A model generated the notes under the pieces. It had not been told where the DNA came from and searched no databases. It saw nothing but the letters and a program-made list of their open reading frames with translations. The position numbers were made by a program, and so were the translations under genes. From the NCBI GenBank assembly GCA_020284085.1, contig JACEVL010000102.1:310001-374000 (forward strand): a stretch of DNA of 64,000 bases. Direction: 5' to 3'. This stretch comes from Aporrectodea caliginosa. Lineage: Eukaryota > Annelida > Clitellata > Crassiclitellata > Lumbricidae. Position 1 is the stretch's first letter, and each line of letters opens with the position of its first letter. Of this stretch, positions 45,243 through 56,900 are shown piece after piece.

Positions 45243-46785
45243 TTAACCCTATGACGCACACCTTCCCGGCCAACACATTTAGCACACCTGGGGTCTAATA
45301 GACCCCGCCGATAACACGGGTATAATAGTATGTACATATGTATGTATCTGTGTATATATGCACGTATGTATGTATGTATGTATGTATGTATGTATGTATA
45401 TATGTATCTATGTATATGTGCATATATGTATGTATGTATATGTATGTTTGTATGTATGTATGTATGTATGCATGTATGTATATATGTATATATGTATGTA
45501 TTTATGTATGTATGTATGTATGTATGTATGTATGTATGTATGTATGTATGTATGTATGTATGTATGTATGTATGTATGCATGTATGTATGTATGTATGTA
45601 TGTATGTATGTATGTATGTATGTATGTATGTATGTATGTATGTACTTATGTATGCGTGTATGGATCTATGTATGGATGTATATATGTGTGCATGCATGCA
45701 TGCATATACATGCATATATGTATGGATGTATATTTTTATGTATATATATGCATGTAGGCTATGTATGTATGTATGTATGCATGTATGCATGCAGGCATGT
45801 ATGGAAGGATGGATATTATATGTATATGTGTATGCATGTTTGTACTTGTATATATTTGTGCATGCATATATGTATGGATGTATATTTGTATGTATACACA
45901 TGCGAAGGAGGTATGTATGCATGCTGTATGTATGTATGTATGTATGTAGGTATGTATGTAAGTATGCATGCATGTATGGATAGATGAATGGATATAATTA
46001 TGTATGTGTGTATGCTTGAATGTACTTGTATGTATGTGCTAATGTATATACGTATGGATGAATATCTGTATGTATATATATATATGTGTGGATGTATGTA
46101 TGTATGCATGTAAGCATGCATGCATGTGTGGATATGCATGCATGTATGCATGTATTCATTTGTATGTATGTGTGTAGTACTGTGCACATGCATGTTTGCA
46201 TGTACATGTATATATGTATGGATGTATATTGGCATGTGTATGTGATATATATGTGTGTGTATGCATGTGTGTATGCATGTATGGATGAATGTATGTATGT
46301 ATATATGTCTAAATGTATGTGTGTATGTATGCACGTATGTGTGTATGTATTTGTATGTGTGCATAATGCATATGCATTTATGCATGTACATATTGGTATG
46401 CATTAGGGTGGCTCTCAAAAACTTTTTTTCAAATTCTTACTGTGCCACCCCTTACTTCTGTTAATTTTACATAAAGATTGAAGCACACCAAGTTTTGGAA
46501 CATTATAACAACATTTACTGGTAGCTCAACACCGTCATAGTTTGAATATTTTGTATTTATTATGCAGCATTGCGACATATTAGTCAAATGTTACATTTGA
46601 CTTTTCTACAGTGTTCAGTATGGAAGTAAACTTGTACCTTCCCAAGTTTCCATGTTCTATTGTTCTTACTAGGTTAGTCGTTATTGGTTATCAGTAATAA
46701 AGAACACAACGTCTTGAAACATTTGAGCAAATTATGGTCTGGTGCGTTAACATTCAACAATGTCATTATGCGTCGGACTGCAAAG

Positions 46786-47238
46786 TTAATGTCCGAGCAC
46801 AGTTGATTTGTTGGCATTAGGGAAGGTCTTGCGATGCTTCTCTACCACCTGCAACAGGTACTGCTTCTGGTCCTCCTGGTTGGTGATGACACTGTTGAAG
46901 GACTGGACAAGTGCAACAACGCGCTCCGCTGCATCGTTCACCACCTTCAAACCTTTGAGCTTCTTCTGACCTTCAGTGTAGGCCTTATTATTTTCCCATG
47001 TGTTGGGATCATGTATGAGGAAGACATGCGGGATGTCAAGAGCAGTGAATAGTGTTCGGGTGTGTTGAGACACGAAGTCACACAGCTGTTTGTCTTGGAT
47101 GTCTGCTGCTGCCGTGAGAACTATGCGCCGAGGATGGTCTGGGTGTCTGGTCTTTCTCAGAGCTGCAACCATTGCTATCTTCATTTCAACCGGCACATTT
47201 GGATCGAAAAATGCAAGCCCTACAAGAACTTCACTCAA
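46786..47238 (-). pseudogene. transposase C-terminal part of the hAT-like element
   Basis: A 150-residue open frame. MSEVLVGLAFFDPNVPVEMK opens it, DIPHVFLIHDPNTWENNKAY lies mid-way, and LKGLKVVNDAAERVVALVQS with NQEDQKQYLLQVVEKHRKTF ends it. The VVNDAAERVVALVQ...QKQ.LLQVVE block is a recurrent signature in proteins of this transposon family in animals. An earlier frame is broken, so the whole is inactive. Confidence 0.7.
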
Positions 47239-47864
47239 GTACCATAAATGACCCGAGAGTGTCTTAATTGCAGCCTTGGAATTGCTTCATTTGTCTCCCC
47301 GTAGCTGTGCAAGTCGAGTAGAAGTTGCAAATCATTGCGTGGGGCTGATGCAGCACTCGCACATGTGTACCATACCTTCAAATACAGCTTGACCACAAAG
47401 ACGCAGAACTCTCCAAGTGCAGACAATTCACGTGCTGTCAACTTGAATTGATAGCGGAATTTGAATATCTTCAGACTGTAAATGAGCTTTGCCATCCATC
47501 TGGTCCTGTGAATTGCTCCATTCGCATGGATATGAACTTCGACCTTCGATTCAGCTTCAAGGAATACTAGAGAGAGCTGTAACAGCTCGCGGTAGTCATC
47601 TCTGGGCTGAAACTGGATTAGCTGGTGCTGGATGAATCGGATCAGCTAGTCTCTAATGGGGTTAAGAACCAGTGCAATAGACTGCACTTTCAACCCATTC
47701 TCATATGATGATCAATCAACTGAGTTCCAATATTCCGCAAACCGTTCAAACAGCTTAATGTTCGGTCCACTAGCTGGGCCCATCAGTGTATAAAAAACGT
47801 TACTTACAATGAGTTCCAGGATATGGTGCTTGCATGCTAGGCTTATGAGGTTCTTGCCCATCTT

Positions 47865-48107
47865 CTATTCCAACACTACACAACCTCCAGCATAGGCTCC
47901 AGTGTTGGTAGCTGTGGTATCAAATGACATAAATTGAATGCGGTCAGCCATATTCCATTCTTGAACCAAATTAAAGACAGCTGTTGCTTCTGCCTCCTCT
48001 GTACCATTCGGCAATTTCGGCACACCCAGCAGCTTCATGACCCCATCTCCAGACACCAGAACAGCTAGACGGTCCACCGATTCTTTTGAGTCGAGAGCAG
48101 GCAACAT
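47865..48107 (-). pseudogene. transposase central part of the hAT-like element
   Basis: The - strand frame reads DRLAVLVSGDGVMKLLGVPK and RIQFMSFDTTATNTGAYAGG. The FDTT...NTG motif is the likely catalytic-core block of the family. It lies upstream of the C-terminal part in transcription order and is separated from it by frame breaks. Confidence 0.7.
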
Positions 48108-48954
48108 CTTTCCATCCCAGTGTACTGTTAGCCAGCTATTTGGAGCGAAGGATGACTGAATTTCCTTTGCAGCGGAACAGACTATTGCTAAGTATTGAGC
48201 TACCAGTAAATATTAATATTTCTTAATGCAACTTTTACCAGTTACTATGGAACCCAAAATGAACAAAATTAGAGGGTGGGACATAAAGAAAATGTAAAAT
48301 AATTTTTCACACATTGCTGGATTGCCACCCTAGTATGCATGTATATATATATATGCGCATATGTATGTGTGTATGCATGCATGTCTGGATATAATTATGT
48401 ATCCATGTATGTATGTATTTATGCATGTATATATTTGTATGTGTGTATATGAATGTATGCATGTAAATGTATGTATGTATGGATGTATTTTTGTATGTAT
48501 ATATATGTGTATAAATGTATGTATGTATGTATGTATGTATGTATGTATGTATGTATGTATGTATGTATGTATGTATGTATGTGTGTATGTATGTATGTAT
48601 GTATGTATGTATGTATGTGTGTATTTGTGTATGTAACGCAGCCTGGAATATGTCATAGTCGATGGGAATATCAATGTTAAAGCCTGGGGTCTACTAGACC
48701 CCAGGTGTGCTAAATATGCCCTAGTGTCATTCTTATTTTTGTATCATCGAACCAAGAAATCTAAACTCTTCGAAATTTTCCATAGATGTAGGGGGATGAA
48801 TTGCTGGGGAATTTGAATTATTTCAGATTTTTACTATTTGTATCAACGCAGCTATTCAAGGAAGTTTGATCGATGGGGTCCAATGGACCCCAGGTGTGCG
48901 TCATAGGGTTAATTATCATAATTATGTACAACCAGATGAAAATCTCGTAAATTC

Positions 48955-49585
48955 TTAGCGATAAGACCTTTGAAGTGACTGCGTTCTGGCATCAGGGATT
49001 TTCAGTTAGTGGAGTGATTTAAGAACGGGAATAAGTTATCCATGATTTCTTTCTATCACAATCCGTGTTGTTTACTACCTCTGATCTACGGTATGCGCTT
49101 CAGCCATGGACCACAGCCGCACGTAATAAGAATTACAAAAGACGGACGATAGGCCTAGATGACTCGAGTAGATTCCTTGCCGCTTATTGGGTGTCACACG
49201 ATCACAAGTCATAGCGATTTCCTCCTACACTATTCAATTCATGTCGGTTAGTATACCATAGAAGAGGCAGCCATGATATTATTGCTAGACCTCCCTGTCA
49301 CCAACAAAAGGCAACGTAGGCCTAGAACTATCTAGTCCTTTATAGTAAAGCTCAATGCAGTAGGCCTACAATACAATTGGCCTAAAACAGAACTGTAGTC
49401 TGTTTGATATTGCAATTCATCCAAAGTTCAGAAGTCCAAAGTAGCAGACCATTTCAGGCGCACAATTTTCATGACTGCAAATGGATATTAATTGGACCAA
49501 CTAATTGTGAATTATTTTTTCTTCCATTTTACAGTTTGGCTGTATATCAGCAAATACATGCAGTCTAAAAGCTGTAAACTATTAT
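48955..49585. repeat. direct duplication, unit 1
   Basis: The ~0.6-kb sequence beginning 'ttagcgataagac' recurs at 49721-50340 with a few per cent difference by eye. It contains three TAGGCCTA palindromes. No coding sequence is seen. Confidence 0.88.
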
Positions 49586-49720
49586 TTGTCAAGGAATCCA
49601 GACCCCCTCACTCCTGAGTGAAACGTGTGTAGGCCATATGATGCAGCACTCGTGAATAACCTGATGTCCTGCACTTAGTTTCAGAGTAGAGCTTTATAAA
49701 TTTAGAATTTACGATTACGA

Positions 49721-50340
49721 TTAGCGATAAGACTTTGAAGTGACTGCGTTCTCCTCTCAGGGATTTTCAGTTAGTGGAGTGATTTAAGAACGGGAATAAG
49801 TTATCCATGATTTCTTTCTATCACAACCCGTGTTGTTTACTACCTCTGATCTACGGTATGCGCTTCAGCCATGGACCACAGCCGCACGTAATAAGAATTA
49901 CAAAAGACGGACGATAGGCCTAGATGTCTCGTGTGGATTCCTCGCCGCTTATTGGGTGTCTCACGATCTCAAGTCATAGCGATTTCCTCCTACACTATTC
50001 AATTTATGTCGGTTAGTATACCATAGAAGCGTCAGTCATAAGCTTAATATTATTGCTAGAACTCTCTGTCGCCAACAAAAGGCCCGTAGGCCTAGAACTA
50101 GAGTCCTTTATAGTGAAGTTCAATGCAGTAGGCCTACAATACAATTGACCTAAAACAGAACTGTAGTCTGTTTGATATTGCAATTCATCTAAAGTTCAGA
50201 GGTCCAAAGTAGCAGACCATTTCATGACTGCAAATGAATATTAATTGGGCCAACTAGTTGCGAATTATTGTTTTTCCATTTTGGCTGCATATCAGCGAAT
50301 CCAATATAAGGTGGCGCTCATCATAGGCCTAATACATGCA
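49721..50340. repeat. direct duplication, unit 2
   Basis: Matches unit 1. It includes an extra ~27-bp 'tccaatataaggtggcgctc' segment, which recurs at about 50976 with part of the unit's tail (50818-51005). It runs directly into a LINE reverse transcriptase remnant. Confidence 0.85.
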
Positions 50341-51440
50341 GACTGTATTATTACACTATTTGATGCGAGTGCCGCTTTTGATTACCGTTGATCACGATAT
50401 CCTTCTTATGCGCCTCTCTGCCTCTTTTGGTCTTTCTGGAAACCTTCTTGACTGGCTTGGTTCAAAAATTAGTGACCGTTGTTTCTCTGTCGTCCACGGG
50501 TCTACCAGGACTCCATGGGTTCCATTGCCCCGTATGCAACTGCCACAGGAGTTCTGTACTGGGTAAAACCTTCTATACATTATCTATACTGCTGATCTTG
50601 GTCCTCTCTTAGCCGCACTTTCTATGCTCAGCCAGTCTTATGCGGATGACCTGCGGGCGTCGGTGGGGTATTGCACTGTCCTAGCATGAGTTGCTGTGAC
50701 CTCCGTCAGCAGCCATTACCGCAGTCCGGTCCATGAACCGGGCAATGGAGGCTCTCTAGGCCTGGATAGTGTCCTCCAATCGGCTACGGTTGAACTCTTG
50801 GCGTAAACCCAGTTTATTTGGCTTGATATTGCAATTCATCCAAAGATCAGACCTGGAGGCCCTTGCCCATATCAGTTCCAGAAGTTTTCATGACTCATCA
50901 AATAGGTAGCCTCTGTTCCGCCAACTAGTGGCGAATCATTGCTTTTCCATTTTACAGGTTATCTGCATATCAGCGAATCCAATTTAAGGTGGCGCTCATC
51001 CAGTCAGCGCCAGCTTAGAGTGGTATTCCGTTCTTTAACCTCTAATGCTGCGTGTCCTTTGGTTTTATCCACTCTTTTTATTGTTTACTCGCCTATATTA
51101 TAGCATCCTCTGGGTCTTCCGGCGGCTCATGGGTGCTTGGTTCGGGTCATGCGAGCGGCGGCCAGCCTCATTGGCCACATCGCAAGACTCGCCATGTTAG
51201 TGATTATCGCGGGATGCTGTTGCATTGCTCCCTTTCCCGCAGCGGATAACTTACCGGATCTCTGCCTTGGTCTGGCGCTGCCTCGCGGGTGTGGCCCCTG
51301 TAAACTTACAGGAACTCTGCTTCCACTGTGCGTCCAGCGCCGTGGTTCTATCTGCTCCTCAAAGCAGGTTGAGCTTCTTGTGTCACGGACCTCTATTATG
51401 CAGCGCCGTGGTCTGTTGTTAACCCTGCAGAATTGAATAA
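50341..51440 (+). mobile_element. LINE reverse transcriptase remnant (two blocks)
   Basis: The first block (50360-50680) gives TVDHDILLMRLSASFGLSGN, LLDWLGSKISDRCFSV, a PQ.FCTG turn and, in another frame, SQSYADDLRAS (the catalytic YADD). The second (51030-51440) gives PFPQRITYRISALVWRCLAG and frames resembling SAPQSRLSFL and VELLVSRTSIMQRRG, like the C-terminus of the LINE at 2454-2993. There are multiple frameshifts and intervening repeat sequence. Confidence 0.75.
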
Positions 51441-51534
51441 CTCCCTTTCAACTGACGACTAATGCAGTATTGTACGTGGTGGAGACTTTATCGTATGGCG
51501 AAAATTCCTAGTGAATGATGATGATTATCTTAAC

Positions 51535-51541
51535 AATAATA

Positions 51542-51625
<84 letters not shown>
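51535..51625. repeat. (AAT)n microsatellite
   Basis: Nearly pure trinucleotide run. Confidence 0.95.
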
Positions 51626-51626
<1 letters not shown>

Positions 51627-51943
51627 ATAAATATGCTGCTACCACATAATCCTTATCCTTTGTTCCTTTAGTTCTCTAACTGTTGCTAACTCATACACAG
51701 AATCCTCTGCAATATAATAGCAGATAATAGGGCCATACAAATCTTATCTCTGGCCAGCACTCGTTCCCAGTTGGCTGGACTCGCTATCTCAAAATCGTGA
51801 CCTGCTCATGTTTGCAGCTATCTGACCGATTGCAACAACACTGTAGCCAAGACTTAATGACAGCTTATAACAATATTGAAAACTATTACTTTTAATCAGT
51901 CTGTAGGGTAAGTTTGTTGGCTTTATGAAGGAATAATTTGTCT

Positions 51944-52928
<985 letters not shown>

Positions 52929-53065
52929 CTCTGCCTCTGCCTCTGCCTCTGCCTCTGCCTCTGCCTCTGCCTCTGCCTCTGCCTCTGCCTCTGCCTCTGC
53001 CTCTGGCTCTACCTCTGGATCTGGCTCTGTCTCTGCCACTGCCTCTATCTCTGCCTCTGCCTCTA
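52929..53065. repeat. (CTCTGC)n minisatellite
   Basis: Hexanucleotide repeat, decaying at its right end. It gives Leu-Cys, Leu-Pro and Glu-Ala frames that are artefacts. Confidence 0.95.
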
Positions 53066-53226
53066 CAACTTGCATCACTGCAACCTGCATCTCCACCATC
53101 TGTCTATATAAATTCCTGACATTGTAATTGTAATTGAACACTTATATAGCGCCACTTCGCATTATTCAGCTAATTTCACTTTTCATTCAGATTCGTTCAT
53201 GTATTGAGAATATTCATTAAACATAT

Positions 53227-53692
53227 TGTGAACAAATGTTTTGCATATATAATGAGCACAGGTGTTCCTTAGGTTGATATATATATAATTCGTATTCGAT
53301 TGTTAAGCTGTTTTAGTCTTAGGCCTTAGTTGCGCGGTCGCCTGGCGGCGCTTGGCCTAAAGTAGCCTAAACTTTGGCTGACGGTAGATTCTCGGCACGT
53401 GTAGTTAGCGCGCCGAACTTAGAAACTGCTGATGATAGTGAATTTGAAGATATGTAGTGCAGTTGTTGTTTTAATGAAGTAGAGAGTTGTTGTTATGTAG
53501 AAGTTACAGTCGCGTTGTGTTTAATGAAGAACTGTGTTTGAATATTAACTGTGGTTTAAAAGAAATACATTCAAAGAACTGTGTCAATTTACTTCGTAAA
53601 CAGTTAGAAGACGTTGAGCAATTTATACGTAGAGATAAGGAAAGTTCTTGAGGTAGGTCACAACTAAAGAAAGGACAAAAGAGTTGGTGACA
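53227..53692 (+). repeat. 5' LTR
   Basis: 466 bp, starting TGTGAACAAATG and ending TTGGTGACA. It has a TATATATAA-like box at about 53279-53287. Confidence 0.95.
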
Positions 53693-53964
53693 TATTTGGT
53701 GGCAGCAGCGGTGGAATTCGAAACAACGTCTGGGATTCGAAACAACGTCTGGGATTCGAAACAACGAAACAACGTCGTGAGAAGAGCAGGGTTGGTGGTA
53801 TTTGAAACAACGTCGACTGCATTTGAATCATTGGTAAATCTACGACAACGAAAGCAAAGGTATACAAGTTTGTTGTTTTCAAACAAAGAACAATCCCCAA
53901 TACTTCAAACACAAAAGAAAACTCGTGTTTTCCAGAAAGGACAGCACTGAAGTAAAGAAGTAAG
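53693..53964 (+). other. LTR element leader and primer-binding region
   Basis: TTTGGTGGCAGCAGCGG follows the LTR within a few bases and is a plausible tRNA primer site. A 19-bp unit with 'ggattcgaaacaacgtct' is repeated about three times from 53712. Confidence 0.6.
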
Positions 53965-56900
53965 ATGGAGAAATTAAGTGTCAAAAAACAAGCAGAACTG
54001 AAGAAGATGTCTTCTGAAAGATTAAAACAGCGCTTGTTGAAGGCTGGTTTTGAAGAAGAGAAACTGAAAGATATGTCACGTGAGGACATGTTAGAAGCGC
54101 TAGCTGAAGTCTGGCTTAAAGAAGAAGCAGAAGAAGAAGAAGGTGCTGTCGGTGGTGCTGTGGAAAAGGTTATTGAAAAACCGCCTGGACTTATGTCTAT
54201 GGAGATGATGATGCAGTGGATGATGATGATGAAAGAAAGAAAGAGTCTTCAAAGAGAGACAAGAAGAGAAAGAAATAAGACAGGAAGAATTACGTCTTCA
54301 GAGAGAGAAAGAAGAAGACGTCTTCAGAGAGAGAAAGAAGAGAAAGCAGAGAATGCAAGACAGGAAGAATTACGTCTTCAAAGAGAGAAAGAAGAGAAGG
54401 CAGAACGTCTTCAGAGAGAGAAAGAAGAGAAAGCAGAGCAAGTTCGTGTGGCAGAACTTGAATTGCAAAAGCAGCAATTTGAGATTCAATTAGAGCAATT
54501 GAGAAGAGATAGAGAAGATGCTGAAAGGAGAAGATTAGAGCAGATGATTGAATTTGAAAGGGCGCGGAAAAGTGACGAAGAGATACGTCAGCAACAGATT
54601 GAAGAGAAGAGACTACGTGAAGAAGAAAAGGAAAAAGTACGAATTTCAGAGTTGGAGCGAGCAGAAGAGGTTAGACAAGAAGAACTGAAATTACAGAGAG
54701 AAAGCATGGAGAGGGCGGAAGCGGAAAGACAAGAACGTTTAAAGTTGGAACAACAAAAAATAGCATTAAAAGAAGCACAACTCAAAGAGGAGAAACAAAA
54801 TAGAGAAGCTCAAGAACAAAGAAGAGAAGAAGAACGAGAAGAACAGAAAAGGAAAAAGGAAGAAAGTGAAACGATGGTTTCGAAAATAAAGAAAATTGGT
54901 GATGCCATGAAACACGTGTTACCTAAAATGCCAAACGATATGATGGAGGTGCCATTATATTTCGAAACGGTTGAGAATGCGTTTCGTAGTTTCAATGTGC
55001 AGGAACAATTCTGGGTGAAGTTACTATTGCCATTGATGACTCCGAAAGCTAGAACTGTTCTAAACAGATTGTCATTCGCTGATTTAGACGATTATGAGAT
55101 CGTGAAAGAACACTTGTTAAAAGAATTCAAGTTGACACCGAGAGAGTACAGATCGAAGTTTATTGATGCGAAGAAGACAGCTGAAGAAACGTATACAATG
55201 TTTACAGCAAGGCTGAAGAACTTGTTGAACTATTATGTGAAAAGTCGCAAAGTGGATAAGAATTTTGAGAAGTTGTTTGATTTATTAGTGGCGGATAAGT
55301 TGAAAGAATCACTACCACCAGGTCCACTACAGTTTGTGCTGTCGAAGGAAGGAACTGATTGTTACGAAGCTAGTGTTGTGGCAGACCTAGCAGACATTCA
55401 TGTTAATAATCGAATTGGTTTGGCAATTCCGAATAAGACAAGTTTTGGTTTTGTACCCAATGGCAAAAGAAATCAACAGTCCACTCCAAATTTTGGTTTT
55501 CATTGGAAGAGCAATCAAGAAACAGGAAATCAGTTCAGAAGTACAGAAGTGAAACCAAATTATCCGGTAGTTCACGAGAATAAAGAGTCGATGATGGCCA
55601 GACAACGTCCGGTATATAACAAGTCACCACCAAGGTTTGTCGCGAGAGAAGGCAATGCATCGTTTACTCCATATAAAAGAAAAGAAAGCATTGAACAACG
55701 AGGTGCAGTGGTGAAACGTTGTCACAATTGTGGATCGGACAGGCATTTAATGAAATTCTGTCCAGTTCCTGTTACAACCTCAAATTATGGTGGAAAACAA
55801 GAAAATTCGAGGGTGAATCGAATTCAAGTGGTTGATAATTCTGAAAGTCAAGCCACAGAACATCAGAATAATGAAACTGAAGTAAAGTCAGTGATGAAAT
55901 GTCATCTTTCACCTGATATTCAGAAGGAAATTCTATTGCACAATGGAATGCAGAAAGAAATGGCTGGAAGAGATGAAAGTACAGCATTGAAGAAAGTGGT
56001 ATTGCAGTACGTCGAGGTAGAGATTCGTGGAACAGCAGGAAAAGAACCAATAAAAGTAAAAGCACTTATTGATTCTGGAGCAGAGGTTCCGGTGATTAGT
56101 GAAGAATTACTGGAAGGCATGAAGGTGGAGCAGATTGGAAAAGTGAATTTACAATGCGTGGCAGGAGATGCCATTCCTGCAAAGTTGGTGAAAGTTGATG
56201 TAAGGCTGTGTTGTAACGATGTGGAAGAAGAGATAATTCCGCATAAAATCAAATGTTCACTGACACCGTATGTAACATTGATGTGTGCTAGTATTGCAAA
56301 AATGGGAAGCACAGAAAGATTCTTGTTGCATCCAGAAATCATTGCAGAACTAAAAGCCGTGCCACAAGTGAAAATGATACAAGGAGATGTGCAAGCGAAT
56401 GTAACGACGAGATTGCAGAGTCAGCGAAAGAAAGTGGTAGATGTCGAAGAGGAAAGTGAAACTGAAAGTTCAAGCGAAGAGGATAACGAAAGCGATGATC
56501 AACAAAGTTTAATGCAAGACGGTATAACAGCAGAGATGAGTGAACAAGAGATGGCTGCATGCAAGAATGGTAATCTAAATGAAACGAAAGAGGATAATGA
56601 ATGTGATGTGGAGATAGCAGATTTGTTTCAAGAAGATGAGAAAGATGAAGAACAACAGATGCAGATTGCAGACGCAAAGAAATTCGAAGAACAGCAGAGA
56701 CAAGATGAATCATTGAAAGCATGGTGGAATTTAGCGCAAGATAAAGAATCTGAATTCTGCGTGGTAAATGGCTTACTGTACAAGAGATATCGAATATTAG
56801 AGCAAACGATATATCAATTGGTGTTACCAAAAGAGCGACGAATTAAAGTGATGGAGTTGGCTCACGAATCAGTATTTGGAGGACATCTTGGAGAAGAGAA

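Larger units (their letters stand above)
46404..48332 (-). mobile_element. hAT-like transposon, 'FDTTxxNTG' family, inserted in the microsatellite
   Basis: The ends are TAGGGTGGCTCTCAAAAAC on the left and TAGGGTGGCAATCCAGCAA on the complement of the right. Perfect 8-bp duplications GTATGCAT lie at 46396-46403 and 48333-48340. It carries a decayed transposase on the - strand that is colinear with the + strand copy at 34299-36060. The 8-bp duplication supports hAT. Confidence 0.85.
45247..48908. mobile_element. piggyBac-like MITE with a (TATG)n core, split by a hAT-like transposon
   Basis: Ends CCCTATGACGCACACC and GGTGTGCGTCATAGGG are flanked by TTAA (45243-45246 and 48909-48912). 'ggggtct...agacccc' palindromes occur near both ends (45291-45306 and 48686-48702). 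The core is a TATG microsatellite (about 45330-46400 and 48333-48640) interrupted at 46404-48332. All Tyr/Met/Cys/Val-rich and His/Thr/Ile-rich frames here are repeat artefacts. Confidence 0.85.

Noticed and set aside
45176..46464. 200-265 codon Cys/Met/Tyr/Val and His/Thr/Ile frames
   Set aside because: Translation of the (TATG)n core of a TTAA element.
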